Shown here: positions 23,536 through 35,890 of the stretch, piece after piece
Layout: the number at the start of each line of letters is the position of its first letter
How positions within the stretch are numbered: the stretch's first letter is position 1
Origin: Prostheceraeus crozeri
Lineage: Eukaryota > Platyhelminthes > Polycladida > Euryleptidae
Length of the DNA stretch: 64,000 nt
Reading direction: 5' to 3'
NCBI GenBank assembly: GCA_907163375.1
Contig: CAJQUW010011512.1
Coordinates: 310,001-374,000, forward strand
Notes under the pieces: model-generated
What the model was told of the DNA's origin: nothing
Databases searched by the model: none
What the model saw: the letters and a program-made list of their open reading frames with translations, nothing else
Translations under genes and position numbers: made by a program

Positions 23536-25509
23536 ACACAGGCCGTTGGCAATATTGGAAATTCTATCTTATTTCAGGTAATAAAGCATGCGACTGATGT
23601 CTCTCACATTATGTATGTCGAACATATAAAGGCATAAATGTTGATCCATTTAAACAGATTGCTTGTTTAAACGAACTTTTTGACCGGAAACTTTTGGGTC
23701 AAGATTGCGAAGCAACTGCGAGTCAACGACTAAATTTGGCAACCGAAGGAAAGAGGAGATCAATGCGACTCCAATGCTACCACTTTTCTGAATAAGAGCT
23801 TCAATTTTTAAAAATAGCTCGCGTATGCAAATGTGTCAATGCATGAGTCTATCTTTATTGACTATCAAAGCCAATATTTATTTGCTTTATATAAGTAAGC
23901 TATTTTAGGATCATCTTTATGATGAAAATGCTGAAAAGTCTAACTAATTATCAAGAAACATATTTTTTTAAAAAAATAGCCGATTTTATGAAATGCCATT
24001 TTTGAAACCTACGCTAGAAGTACTCTCGACTCTCCGATTAGTCCGAATTATTCTAATACATCTCAGGGTTATGTAGGCGGCTTGTTCATCAACCGCTCAT
24101 GACTCCGAGCTATGTCGAAAATTCGCTCCTCCCGCCTACACAGCACATAATCTTTAATAAATCAGTATGTACTGAGAAGCTCAACATTCAACTCTTCCTA
24201 ATTGAATTTTGGATGTGGTACCGATTTTATATTGCATGCATCACAAGAATTTCTAATTATGCATATTAGCAATCAATCAGAAAAACCAGTAACCGCTTCA
24301 TCTGCAAAGGAAAAAGTCGGCAACTGAATGAAAGTTACTTCGGTCAATTGTTAAGGTGTTCACATACTCGCACGTTATATATGAAGACGATTGCCTACGT
24401 ACTCTCGGTATACACATACATTCTTAGAATTTCGTGCTTCATTATATAGGCTGTGCATGAAAGACGATCATTGCTGTCGAGATCACGAAACCTCTCAATT
24501 TCAACACCAAAACTTTGATTTATGTCAAAGAGTGGACAGATTTCGAGTTTGTTTTCAAGTTAGCGACATCGCAAAATCACTCGCAACTGAAAACTAATTG
24601 TAGCATTTTGCTTATGTTTGAAGATTTTATCTATCAAAGTCGGACGATATACGAAAACTGAATAATCTCAAATCGTCCGTAAATCATTCTTTGGACTTCT
24701 GATACTTTTCAATCATTATTCAATCTTCGCCTCGATTTCGCGTCTATGAAACAGACATGCACATGACAGATCCAACGGACAGCTCGACACACATAATCGT
24801 GAGTGATAATAGCGTTCACCAGTGTTCATCTTCCAAAATGATGTTAAATTTGATGCTCACAAAACTGCAATAATTGACCAATGTCCAGAAGATCTCATCA
24901 CTATTTCAGCATCCATGGTTCCGTCATCAAACACCAACGCAGACTTTTGGTGCAGAGACTTTACAGAGATTTACCGCCTTTCCTTTCAATGTTTCAGTTT
25001 GCTTCATTTTGGGAGAGCCTATACACGTATAACACCTTCAGCAACAACCTCTAGCTTTCTCATCCATCCATCGTCATGCAGATCACATTGTCTGCTTTTA
25101 AAAAGAGACAGTCTAACGGTACTCTTTTCTCTCATGGTTCACTAGTAGTCCCGTGAGTAGTCGTTGTGCGACTTAAGTATAACCAATCGGACATCTGTCA
25201 TGTGCAGTTTGAGCTCGTCTTGAGAATTCAGTCCACTGATTTATATTTACAGTGACCTACTACAATTCCTCTAAATCTTATTGTCCAATACGCTCAATAA
25301 ATGCTAGAGCAGATGTTCATGGAGTTTAACCTGACTGGAAGGGATGTTGATTACAAAACTATTGATCGGGTAGAATATAGGTGTTTGAAAATGGAATCCT
25401 GTTGGCATGTTGACCTAAACATATGTCTTAAAGGACTCGCTTGCCTCATTGTACAGCAGCCATCTTTAGATCCCATTACTTTCTGTTATTACTAGCGAGG
25501 CAGTACACT
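23536..25509. other. Stretch without recognised gene
   Basis: A 107-codon plus frame (24822-25145) has no family resemblance or splice context. A short inverted pair TGTAGGCGG / CCGCCTACA lies about 60 bp apart near 24073-24140. Nothing else seen. Confidence 0.45.
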
Positions 25510-25632
25510 GTAGCCAACATTGGTGAACTAGGTCTGCTGATGATTCCTGATAATGAATGAAATAACAGCTATTCAGTTCTGCTCCCATTTTTCAACTGAG
25601 GATGCAACTCAATATTCGATTTTTCTATTTAC
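25510..25632 (+). repeat. Dispersed repeat G, copy 2 (3' part)
   Basis: It shares GCTGATGATTCCTGAT, TGAAATAACAGCTATT and CAACTGAGGATGCAACTCAA with the other copies. It lies in direct orientation about 120 bp before copy 3. Confidence 0.7.
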
Positions 25633-25749
25633 ACAGTGTTGCAAAACACAGTGCATTTGTCAGATAGTATTACGAGGGCACATTTCAGCATTGCTTTAAA
25701 AGTAGTGTCTGATCGATGCTCACTGAAATTTCACTCTAAACGTCAGCTT

Positions 25750-25925
25750 TGCATCTCAAATTTACTCTAGGTATGACTGCAACTTTAAATAAGAAGTTGT
25801 TTCGATGTTGAGAGGGAATTAGACCCTCTGATGATTCTAATATTGGATGAGATGGCAGTTATTGGGATTTGTTCCCATTTTTCAGTTGGGGATGCAACTC
25901 AATTTCTAATTTTCTTTTTGCAACA
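25750..25925 (+). repeat. Dispersed repeat G, copy 3
   Basis: This is one of the longest copies. It begins GCATCTCAAATTTACTCTAG, passes CTGCAACTTTAAATAAG and TCTGATGATTCTAATATTGG, and ends GGGGATGCAACTCAATTTC. No protein or tRNA part. Confidence 0.7.
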
Positions 25926-26840
25926 TTGTGTAGCATGATTTATTATGTCCATTCGGTTCTTTGAATGCCACTGTTCTGTGTCAACATTGACCACTACTCA
26001 GTGTATGTAGCTGCAAGCTCTTTTCTGCTCTCATAATAAAGCTATTATTCTATGAATATGCTTGCTATCAAATACTAGAAGCTGGTCTTTCAAGTTGTCG
26101 GTTTTCCTCGGGTCTCAAAGTTTTGTTGAACCAGGGCCAATCCATCAACAAATCGACAACAGACGTTTGAGACCGGCAACCTTTCAAGCTAAGTCAAACC
26201 CCTCGACCCATTGAAAATTGCGAGGTGTTGGATGCCTTTATATTTCCAATACAAATTCAGAAAACCGAACGCAACTGAATGCAAATTAACCAACGAAAAC
26301 TTTAACCTGGAATTCCTGGTACTATTTTCCCATGTACTGAAGCACTATACTTTAATGAAATATAGTTCTTTCGAAAGGCACTTGTTTATTTAATCTCTTC
26401 GTAGCAAAATAGTTCCTCAATCACCTTCACAAGCCACGCAAGTGATTAATGAGATACCAATCCTAACTAAAGATGTGTGTGGGCTTCAATCAGCATTTAT
26501 AAATGATTATTTCTCAATTTATTGTCGACTATTGACTTGATCGCGCTTTGTCTTTATTACACGCAGATCTGATGCCAAATATAAAAAATCTTCTGCCGAC
26601 GCTAGATTTTGCGATATGAAAGCGCATGCAGCAAACCAGTGAATGTCATTACTGCTGTTTGATGTATCTTGATATAGCGCAACAATGCGCCATTTGATTT
26701 CTCCTTTCATTCGACCCACTATACCGTTTCAAAAGCAAAATCCCCATCGTTAAACTTCTTATCATCCAGACATAACAAAATGGCTGAGATAACTATAAGG
26801 AGATATTTATAGCAGTTTGCCAGCATTCAGCTGTTCATAA
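25926..26840. other. AT-rich stretch, nothing recognised
   Basis: No gene or bounded repeat seen. Confidence 0.5.
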
Positions 26841-27597
26841 TAGTCCGGGAGGTACTGACACTTCCTAAATTCGCGCACAAAGGGCTTAATAGCATGGATT
26901 TTCAGATCTTGAAGCGCTGAATACAAAAATCAAATTCTTGACTGTCACAGTCAGTCCGTTCGGTTATAGGTAAGGCTAAAGGATTCCCATTGGAATCCAA
27001 TGGTAAAATTCGAGAAATATCTATGGATTGTGAAACACTTGGCAATTTTCGTACATTTTCTTTTGCAGAAAAGAAACCATTTATCAGAATGCCATGAACT
27101 TTGAAACATGATTGAGTTCAGAACATCAACTTCGATATAAAAGTTGAAGTGAGTCACATGATTCAGTATTTGATGTCTGAGAGTCTCTACAAAATGAATA
27201 AATTTCACGTTTTAACTTAATTCTGGCGATTTCACTCATTTTGTAGAGGCTCTCAGACATCAGATACTGAATCATGTGACTCACTTCAACTTTTATATCG
27301 AAGTTGATGTTCTGAACTCAATCATGTTTCAAATTTCATGGCATTCTGATAAATAGTTTCTTTTCTGCAAAAGAAAATGTACGAAAATTGCCAAGTGTTT
27401 CACAATCCATAGATATTTCTCGAATTTTACCATTGTATTCCAATGGGAATCCTTTAGCCTTACCTATAACCGAAAGTGACTGGCTGTGACACTTAATAAT
27501 TTGATTTTCGTATTCAGCGCTTCAAGATCTGAAAATCCATGCTATTAAGCCCTTTGTGCGCGAATATAGGAAGAAAGTGTCAGTAGCTCCCGGACTA
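26841..27597. repeat. Long fold-back: two ~360-bp arms, ~96% identical
   Basis: The left arm (26841-27197) and right arm (27236-27597) are reverse complements with about 13 mismatches and two small indels, separated by only 38 nt. Transcription across it would give a hairpin RNA of about 355 bp. I found no target duplication at its ends and no coding family in the arms. It may be a fold-back element, a local inverted duplication, or a source of long hairpin RNA. The high identity implies a recent origin or gene conversion between arms. Confidence 0.95.
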
Positions 27598-28318
27598 CGA
27601 TGTGTGATTGCACAGAAAGAATTTATGACTAGATCGAATATTTAACAAAGAGATTATTGAGCATTGGTGACTTTTCTAAGCGGTAGCAGGACTCTCAGTT
27701 TCTCAGATTTGACTTGTCTTTCTCTCATGTTACAAAACTATTTGCCTTTTTTTGGTCTAAAACAATCTAAAGCATGTGTCAACTTAACATATCAAGAAAG
27801 ATCCGAGGCAAAGTACATACCAGGAATAGAAGAACCATTTAAAGCATCCGGAAGGAAAGTGTTCGGTTTGCGATTGATTTTCATTTTTAGCTCAGGTTTT
27901 TTCTGTTGCCAGTCAAGTCAGCATCTAAGCCTTGAAAATCCCGAGAATTATTAGTGTCATTGTCATTATGAAGCTGTTGAATATCAGATATTGGCGAAGA
28001 AGTTTTGTTATCGTTAGTGCACCTTACCAATGGGAGATGTCCAATGAAAATCATTGAGTTCTGAGGGAGTCAACTGGTCACTTGCCTTAAATCCGTGTAC
28101 ACGATCGCCTAGGAAACTATACGTCATATATGAGTCTTTACACCACGTTTAAAATTAAGTCGTGGAACTCCTAAATTTTAGATGGGCCCATGAATAAAAT
28201 GGAACACTGCTAGGTGATACGTGACGTGTATGTAAATAGAAAAAGATTTTTATATATAATTTATTCATTCGAATAATGATCAAATTTAATGGATCTGATG
28301 TAAAGTATTATTGAAATC
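27598..28318. other. AT-rich stretch, nothing recognised
   Basis: A 96-codon plus frame (27664-27954) has no support beyond being open. Nothing else seen. Confidence 0.45.
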
Positions 28319-28718
28319 GGTGCTTCTATATCCCCCCACATTTCTGTTGTTGACACCGGGAAGTGTTGCATCGTCAACGATCTTCTCTTGCTACAACTCT
28401 ATGTCTCAATAACGTTGCATAGCATTGAGTGTGTAAAATTCCTCTTATCTGACTTGTAGAACATTTACAGCCTCAGAATTAGACAACTGCTCGTCTTTAT
28501 CTGTAGACAACAATCACACGAAGTTCATGATCACAGCTGTATCTTGCATTCTAACTGAGTATCCAAGGGGCCAATCTTTCTTCTCAGTTTCTCAGTCGTG
28601 TTGTAGTGTCACTCAGTGACAGATCAAGTCTTTTCTAGTCCAATGTGACTAACTTTGGCGAAATTTGATGATTTTGGAAAACTTGAAAAAATGTGGTGGG
28701 GGAAAGAATAGAAGTACC
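28319..28718. mobile_element. Non-autonomous DNA transposon, family GGTACT, copy 2
   Basis: 400 bp, colinear with 20523-20944. The ends are GGTGCTTCTATA on the left and GAAAGAATAGAAGTACC on the right. An exact 8-bp target duplication TTGAAATC flanks it (28311-28318 and 28719-28726). Two independent insertions with different 8-mers define the family boundaries firmly. Confidence 0.9.
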
Positions 28719-28726
28719 TTGAAATC

Positions 28727-29520
28727 ATTAGATATCTGCATTGCAGATCTTGTCAGGCAACTATATTCAAGTGCTGACACTTTCATGACGTCAGTGATCG
28801 AGCAATTAATTGCTGGCAAATTGTAAGTATCTCAGACAAGTCTGGAACGATGATTTTTTGTCTCATCTGTCTTCTCTCGTCTAGACCTTGTTCTACCATT
28901 GTCGCTTTCGGTCAGACCGGAATCTAGCGCCCTCCACTCACAAGACACTCTTGTTGACCCCTCGACTACGGGTGCTTCTGCTTGCATCATATAAGTTCTT
29001 AGAAGATTTTGGGGTCTTATTAATAGCATCGAGGAAATTGGGCGTGTCCGCATGCATTCATTCAATAACTTCTCGATAGATCCTACATAAGGATAAATAT
29101 AGAAGTTTCGCACTCTAACTTATCAATAACATTCATAAATCTGTAGATGTCCTCTTGCTCTTGAGGAACTTAAAAGAACAAAGTCGTTTAGGTGATTGTT
29201 TTTCCTACAGAATCAATAAAGCTGCTCAACTGATGTTATCAGTGTCAATCTGGATGAATAGAATGTCTTGGTTATGATTTCGTCACTGTGTGGAATATCC
29301 TGCTGAAGATTATCCATAAAGCCTTAATGATCCCTAAATTAGGAACTTGTGTAAACTGATTGCGCGTTTTTGAGACAACAAAATTATAGCCAGCCAAAAA
29401 TAGAAAAGTTCATTTAGAACGTGCTTGCTGATAATAGAAATGCAATATTATCGATTCTGCGAGTAGACGCTCATAAAAAGACCTCACTCACTTTGTTAAT
29501 TTGTATGAGATGTTGAAAGG
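28727..29520. other. Stretch without recognised gene
   Basis: A 93-codon minus frame (28832-29113) is open but unrecognised and lacks splice context. Nothing else seen. Confidence 0.45.
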
Positions 29521-29725
29521 TGAAGCTTTACCGTCACTGCTCTTCCATCGGGTGCTTGAATTGTGCTGACCTATGTCAGCACAGGCACAGGCACAGGCTT
29601 TCATGGAAAATTGCGATACTTTTAGTCCGGATGCAATTCCTACCGACTTCGAGTGATGCTTTCGGAGCTCAATCTCCTTACCAAAAGGTCGCTAGGCCAA
29701 GCACTTGAACACTACCACGAAGACC
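29521..29725 (-). repeat. SINE family A, inverted, diverged copy
   Basis: The reverse complement keeps the tRNA-like head (GTGCTTGGCCTAGCGACC) and the GTCCGGATG-complement body block. It carries a short internal expansion of a CACAGG unit near 29580-29597. Confidence 0.8.
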
Positions 29726-31124
29726 ATCATGAGAGGCTGTATTTAACGAAATGTAGCATTATCATTTGCAGGTTGAATATCTAGGAATATTGAAAAACTG
29801 TGGCAGTTTCATACTTTGCATTCATCATTTTTAGGAAGCTCAACATGTTTTACATCATTGTACTGCTTGTATTGTCATTGAAGTGACACGGTCACAGCAA
29901 CAACTTTAGTTCAAAATAATGCAACCCCTGAAGTTAATGAATCGAAAAGTGTGACCAAATAATCTAAAAATCACTTGATATGAGGTCAAATAATCACAGA
30001 GTATGGCTTGTGGTCTGCCAAAAAGGTTTCACAAAACTGGAAATTTTCGTTCAATTGAATCACCTGTTGACGGGAAGTTTGGAGACATAGCTTTTCATAA
30101 CAATACAAACAATATCTTGACGCAACTATTGTGTTATATTCCGTTGTTTGAAAATTAAATCATTGACCCTGAACGTTTTTACTCATAAACGACCACTCAA
30201 TAATATTAAATGTAATGCAATACAGTCTAAACTCCAAGCCTAAATTTATAATACAAAATACATACACCGTATACAAATATAGATGTATGTAACATACTGA
30301 GAACGACGTAATCTTTTGTTGTCTCTCTTGTGGCAACTCTATCATTCGGCAAAACAACATGAGAGCACAACAAAGAGCAACACAGAGTTCCGAAGTTGAG
30401 GATTGAGAAATAGAACTCTAAAGTGACTTCTGAAATTAATTATTATTTTCAAATCAAGTACTGCAATCTCATTCTACACTGAAAATATTTTCATTTCGTT
30501 GTTTATAGCGTTGTTGCATTTTTGGCACTCAATTCTGCTCTATAAAATCCGCGGCGAAGAATTGGGAATTCAGAATTTGGGAGACTTCTGTGTTGTCCCA
30601 TCTTCTTGAGTTGTTGAGGCTAAATTCTGGTCTGGAGAATTTTCATTCTTTGCAAAAGTCAGACAAGGATTTAATGCGTTTCAACGGAAATAGGAACAAC
30701 AATTTTGGGGAATTGTTCGAATAAGAGAGGATTGTATCGTGAGATAGCGTACGTTTAAGCTGATACTGATGGGATATCGCAGAACTAAAAATGAAAAGAC
30801 TAAAGATATTCGAATTCTTCTCATTTTCGTCAGCAATGGCAAACAGGAGAATAAAACTGTCAATTACTTCACTGACTCGATTGGAGTGACAAATGCGAAA
30901 ATCAATAAACCATGAAATACGTGTGTGGTCTAGCACATAGAATAATTTGTTGATGAAGCAGCAAACATTGATATAATTTCATCGAAGAGGCTAATTGTCA
31001 TAATTATGCCTTCAAATAGTTGTAATTTTGCAAATGAAATGGAAGAGAAACTGTATACCAGATAATCCATGATTACGCAGTATTTACGTTTTTAGTTAAC
31101 ATTTTCGTTTTGCATCCAGTATCT
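29726..31124. other. AT-rich stretch, nothing recognised
   Basis: A 97-codon minus frame (30643-30936) is open but has no support. Nothing else seen. Confidence 0.45.
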
Positions 31125-31465
31125 ATTCTTCGCAGGAGAAAGCGGAGTTTCCCAATGGATTTTCTAAGTATAACTCACTTTCAGTCCAAGCTCTGTGCAC
31201 TCAGGAAGCCGCGCTTTAGGTCACATCTTCTTGGGGCGCCCTCCAGGTGTTGGTCATGGCAGGTCCATGTCATACGCCTTCTTGACACAACTATCGCGTG
31301 GCTTCCGGAGAGCATGCACAAACCATGAAAGACGGTTCCTTCCCATGACAGTCTTGATGTCCTCTGTTCCAAGGAGACGGAGAAACATGGAGAAAGCGAA
31401 CGTATCCTTCAAAGAAATAATTGTCACGTAACGAATCGTTTTGCGTTCTGTTGTCACCATATCTT
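31125..31465 (-). mobile_element. LINE reverse-transcriptase C-terminal fragment
   Basis: Minus-strand translation gives GRNRLSWFVHALRKPRDSCV, then KKAYDMDLP and, after a stop, PTPGGRPKKM. This corresponds to the R-L-x-W-F-G-H-V...K-K...G-R-P-K-K-x-W motif found after the reverse transcriptase in many LINEs. It is 5'-truncated and carries at least two in-frame stops, so it is a dead insertion. The upstream protein sequence preceding the motif (SLKDTFAFSMFLRLLG) is not diagnostic. Confidence 0.7.
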
Positions 31466-34074
31466 TGGTTGATCTTCAACGTTCATTGTCCAGTGTTGCT
31501 CTTCTCACTTTCCCCTTCTTTCATTTTCTGTGCCGAAGTTCTAGTGTAGCTTAGAACTTCCTGGAGAAAAACAGTTACAATTTTTGGAAGTTGACTCTTA
31601 GTTTCCTTGTCACACAATTTCCGAACCTCTTTGGAGAATGTCAAAGAGAAAATTGTGTTTCAAGACATCGGGGCTTGTGGGTTCTTATTGGTTGTGGAAA
31701 CTTTATTCGGTTTGCAATTACATCTCTGCTAGGCATCAAACTGATTTAAAGACTCAACCTGTGACTTCTGGAATTTTTTTTCTCTTTTTCCGAGGAAGAG
31801 ATTGCGTTACAGCAGTTTTCTAATATACTTTTCCGGTCAGCAATTTAGATCGGTGGATGAAGAATTTTATAACACCGGTGTTGGTCATTAAGGCTAGATT
31901 GTTTAGATTTTGCCGAAAACTGTTCTCACATACGTTGTGACGTCATCAAATGTTCGACAAATGTATACATTATAGTTAATGTGTTATACTTGCATATGTC
32001 TTCAGTTAGCGTCAGTTAGCGTGCCATTTTTTATCTTGGTCGTGATGCAATGTGTTTTCCACAGTTCCGACTATGTTGTAAAATAAGCGGAAGCAAAAAT
32101 GATAAGTTTATTTTATGAAAACTCAGTGGTTGGAAATGGGAGTCCTAACATGCAAGAGATTATGACGATACAGATGTAATTCACCTCAACACAGATGTGT
32201 CGAATTACCTTCCCATAAATGACAATGTGTCAATTGCCATGACATCTGTGTGGTAATAAAAGGTGATTTCACCGATCTGCCTATGACAGACCTCCACAAC
32301 TTGGTCTGGATAGCCAGGGTGAGTGCATTTTAAGTTTCGCTCAACTTGTATCTTCCGTGTGATGATTTGATATTGCTACATACATGTGTCATAATAGTTA
32401 TACTTGGGCTGCGCAAGTTCATCATCAGTATTGATGTGAAAATGCAATTCATTTCAATAATTTTCAATGTAATTCGTCAGGTTATCATAATGAAATGAAA
32501 GCAGGAATAATTCTTCGATCAAATCATAATTAGAACAGTTCAATAAAATAATCTCCAACTCTTCGTCTTTAGCTTGCCCACAGTTGATAAGTACCTAAAC
32601 CGAGTCGTCAGCAGCCCAGCTAGGCTCGGCTTGAAAATTCCCAAAATGCATTGGCGCGCGATTCGTCTGGACAAGCCGTGTACATCTCTAGTCCACAGAG
32701 CATAGATCAAAGCTAAAATTGGATATCTATATCAGGGCATTTGGATTTTATCTCGCTCAGTTCATCATTGCGTTTGGCCGTCAAAAGAATGATTTCTATT
32801 ATCGTGTTGTCATATTTAAATGGAGTGCTTGAGTTCTTGCATTATTTTATTTCTGAGGTTTTGAGAAGCCGGACGACCACTGAATATCTGCTCTGTTGAT
32901 TGAAATATTAAGATCAGTTAAAAACAAAGATTTGAACACATACCACAGCTCATTGAGGGATCAATAGCATGTCCATCCGAATATAAACTGTTCGTGAAAT
33001 AGCTTGGTCGGAGAATTATTTCTCTTTGCTTTCACCATTCATGAAGGTATTATGAGAACAATGTGCGATTTTTGACCACAAAAATAATCGCCATAAATAT
33101 TCAAAAATTTTTGGGCATTGATATCCAACTTCTCATAGTGAATGAATTAAATTCCAATAGCAGTTGAGTGTGTAGATTACCTTTATCTTACTGGACATTT
33201 TTATGCACTTTTAAAGTCTTTTTTGCACATGCAGTATCGAATCTTTTGCTCTTTATCATTTCCATTTCGTTTATTGTACTTAGGGAACTTTCTTCATAAG
33301 TGATCATGCTTACTACTTCATGTATTTTGATCGATTTTAATGAAGATCAGATTCGCGAACTTTACTTCATTAAAAGTCACGAGTTCAAACCAGTATCCTT
33401 TATATTAAATTATTTACCTTGCTATAGTTCGACAATTCATCAGAGTGAAGGAAAAACAACACTACCTTTATTGAAATCATTGATTAACCATTTCTATCAT
33501 AATTAGATGTAGATTATTCACAAGAAGAGAATATTCTATTGTGGGCAATAATTCATACACTGAACAGTCACATAGTGTGGGCGTCATGAAAAAACAATGC
33601 TGTTTGCTAAGATGATATGAGAGAATGGCAAGCCTAGAATACAGGAAGTTGAGACTGAAGGATAAAAGTTTCTCTTTGATGAAAGCGATTACTTCATAGA
33701 AACGATAATGGCGAAGGTTATGAAACGATCCGACAATTATTGTCGGGAAGAAATTCTTGAATAGACGAGTACTAGCTTATGAATATGATCGTTGTTTGTA
33801 GATTCGCTCACAATACCCAGACTGTTTCGAAGACTTAGAACATATGACAATCAGTTGTCGTTCTTTTCGACTTCTGATTATGGGTCTAATGAAAAACCAA
33901 AAAGATCAAATTGAAAAACATGTAAAATACATTCCGCTCTAGTTATTAGAATTATTGCTGAGATAAAGGATCTGAAATTTCGTTAGAAGCGAAGTCTGAA
34001 CTTAACAATATCCACAAAATATAACCAAGAATTCTCATTTACGAGCATTGAAGGGAAGGAAATTAGATCAAACT
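31466..34074. other. AT-rich stretch, nothing recognised
   Basis: A 10-bp unit CAGTTAGCGT is doubled in tandem at 32003-32022. No gene or bounded repeat seen. Confidence 0.5.
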
Positions 34075-34160
34075 GTCATGTAAAAGCTGTGCAGTTGATA
34101 GGACTCGAACCCACGACCAAACCAAGTCAGCTTACGAGTGACTGCGCTAAGAAAATAATT
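34075..34160 (-). repeat. SINE family E copy (tRNA-derived)
   Basis: The reverse complement has TTAGCGCAGTC (A-box-like) and GGTCGTGGGTTCGAGTCCTA (B-box). It continues with CTTTTACATGACAGTTTGATC, a tail shared with the copy at 45335-45425. Similarity beyond the tRNA part shows that this is a SINE, not a tRNA gene. Confidence 0.65.
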
Positions 34161-34263
34161 GTGAATAGTTCAACCATAAGAAGATGAGTGATTTCCTTTA
34201 ATATTCATAGTTTCAAAATTGTGCTGCATTATCGAGAAATTTTGGTAACGTTTTGAATTATTT

Positions 34264-34777
34264 TAGTTCATAGAAAAGGCCATTAAGGAAAGCAATTGTC
34301 CTCATGAAATACCCACCACCGATAAAAAAGAAACATTTTGGAGAATTCCATTCGTAAAAGAAAGCGAAAAAGAAATTCGCAAAGGAGTTTATCAGTTTAA
34401 CAAAAGTCTTGGCAAAAGCAAAATACGCCTAGCCTCTTACAGATACAAAACACAAAATATGATAAAAATACAAAGACCCATTCCCCTTTTCCGTGTCTTC
34501 ATCCGTTGTGTATGAATACAAGTGTGAATGCTGCGAACAGTATTACATCGGTGAAACACGGAGACATGCACAAACCAGAATAACCGAGCATATCAAAAGC
34601 AGATCAGTATCAGAGATATCTATGCATATTCATCCACCGTCTCGTGATTGCTTCAAAATTCTCATGCGCACTTCGAACACACGTGTCGCTGAATCTCTAT
34701 TCATCAAGCAGTACATCGACGAGAAGAAGATATTGATGAACAACAACTTGCGATCGGAGGAACTCTTTTTATTTTAA
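34264..34777 (+). mobile_element. Penelope-like element: linker and GIY-YIG endonuclease domain
   Basis: The translated region first gives FWRIPFVKESEKEIRKGVYQ, the linker typical between the reverse transcriptase and endonuclease of Penelope-like elements. The plus frame 34493-34777 then gives SSSVVYEYKCECCEQYYIGE, RITEH, SEISMHIHPPS and AESLFIKQYIDEKK. These are the cysteine pair, the YIG core, the R..EH motif and the catalytic-site glutamate block of the GIY-YIG domain. That nuclease is thought to nick target DNA for insertion. The piece is 5'-truncated, broken at least once, and lacks the reverse transcriptase. The frame ends in a stop at 34777, followed by a 3' UTR with a hammerhead-like motif and AATAAA. 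Confidence 0.85.
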
Positions 34778-34840
34778 ACTTCGCTCTATTTTATCTTGTA
34801 TATAAACGTGTCGATATTGTATTCTTCTAGACTGTGCATG

Positions 34841-34890
34841 TCACTGATGATGAGCGTAAACGCTTGAAAGCACTATGGTGAATAAATTTC
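34841..34890 (+). ncRNA. Hammerhead-ribozyme-like motif in the 3' region of the Penelope-like element
   Basis: CTGATGA (34844-34850) and GAAA (34866-34869) enclose a stem II of four Watson-Crick pairs plus one G-U (AGCG with CGCT) closed by a TAAA loop. AATAAA follows 12 nt later. Hammerhead motifs are an established feature of Penelope-like elements, and the position just after the GIY-YIG stop fits. One extra U precedes stem II, and I could not fix the cleavage site or stems I and III, so activity is doubtful. Confidence 0.5.
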
Positions 34891-35084
34891 GATCAACCAA
34901 AAGATTTTAGATTCATTGAAAATTGTAAAGAAGCTGTGCAATATACAAATTTTTCACCTTTGCCGTGGATTAATGTGGTTATTGAAAATAGATAGTTAAT
35001 GATAATTGTACAATGAATTCAAAAGTTTTCTACATATTTTTCTAACTTCACTAAGTGAAAGATTGAAACAAATTTTCTGTTTTT

Positions 35085-35295
35085 CCCTGTCCTAACCCAG
35101 GCGCGAAGCCATGCTACTAAAGTAGGAGTGGGGCAGACTTCATGTTCAGGACACTCTCACCGGGTTGTGGTCAGTAACCTCTCTTGAGAGCGTTGGTACA
35201 TCTCATGCGGACATACTCGAGTCATGCACCTTCTGCACCATTGCGACGATTTGTGATCCTTTGACAACTGAGCTATCGAACCACAACTGATCAAT
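35085..35295 (-). repeat. Probable tRNA-derived SINE, family F
   Basis: The reverse complement begins GTGGTTCGATAGCTCAGTTG (A-box TAGCTCAGTTG), with a worn B-box (GACTCGAGTA) about 60 nt on. The body includes CCGGTGAGAGTGTCC and ends GGCTTCGCGCCTGGGTTAGG. There is only one copy in the window, so the family is inferred from the tRNA-like start alone. Confidence 0.45.
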
Positions 35296-35749
35296 CTGAA
35301 AATCAGCATCACTTTAGCCCTTCTTTATAAAGCACACCTTTTTACTGTTGTTTTATTGTGACATCTAATTGCTCGTTTTCATCTAACCGCACGTTTTCTT
35401 GGATTTTCCTCATGTAACATTTTCCGGCATTTTTGTGTGATGCTCTCTACTTGTTACGTAACTTTCAGATTATAATTTGTTAATCGGTCGGATCACAAAC
35501 TGATGTGTTTACATCATGACAATTTTTCAAGTATTGGTCGTGTCCTTCCTCTGGGGTTGAAGATATGGAGGAGACGTATTTGCGTCTGCTTATGTGCATG
35601 TTGATTTCTATTTATTTGCTTCAAACAACATGTACATCAATTTTCGTAAAATTGAAACTTTGAGTGGATTTGATACTGATGTTTTTCTGTGCGTCATACA
35701 ATCTTGCATCTAAATGATTGCACCATTTGTATCTTAGAACATATCACAA

Positions 35750-35890
35750 TCTCAGTGGATGTAGTCACCAAGCACTTGTTTCGGCCAATTGGGTCTCATC
35801 AGTCATGGATGGATTTGAACCACCGACATTGGAGCCATATTACTAAGCTCGAGAGGATTCTGTAACCTCAGACACCGAACCAGACCGGGA
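35750..35890 (-). repeat. SINE family D copy (tRNA-derived)
   Basis: The reverse complement has a long-variable-arm tRNA-like head, the B-box GGTTCAAATCC, then CATGACTGATGAGACCCA and GTGACTACATCCACTGAGA. The last two blocks recur in the same order at 45520-45640. Confidence 0.7.

Noticed and set aside
24822-25145. 107-codon plus frame as a gene
   Set aside because: No homology, no splice signals, and codon content like the surrounding non-coding DNA.
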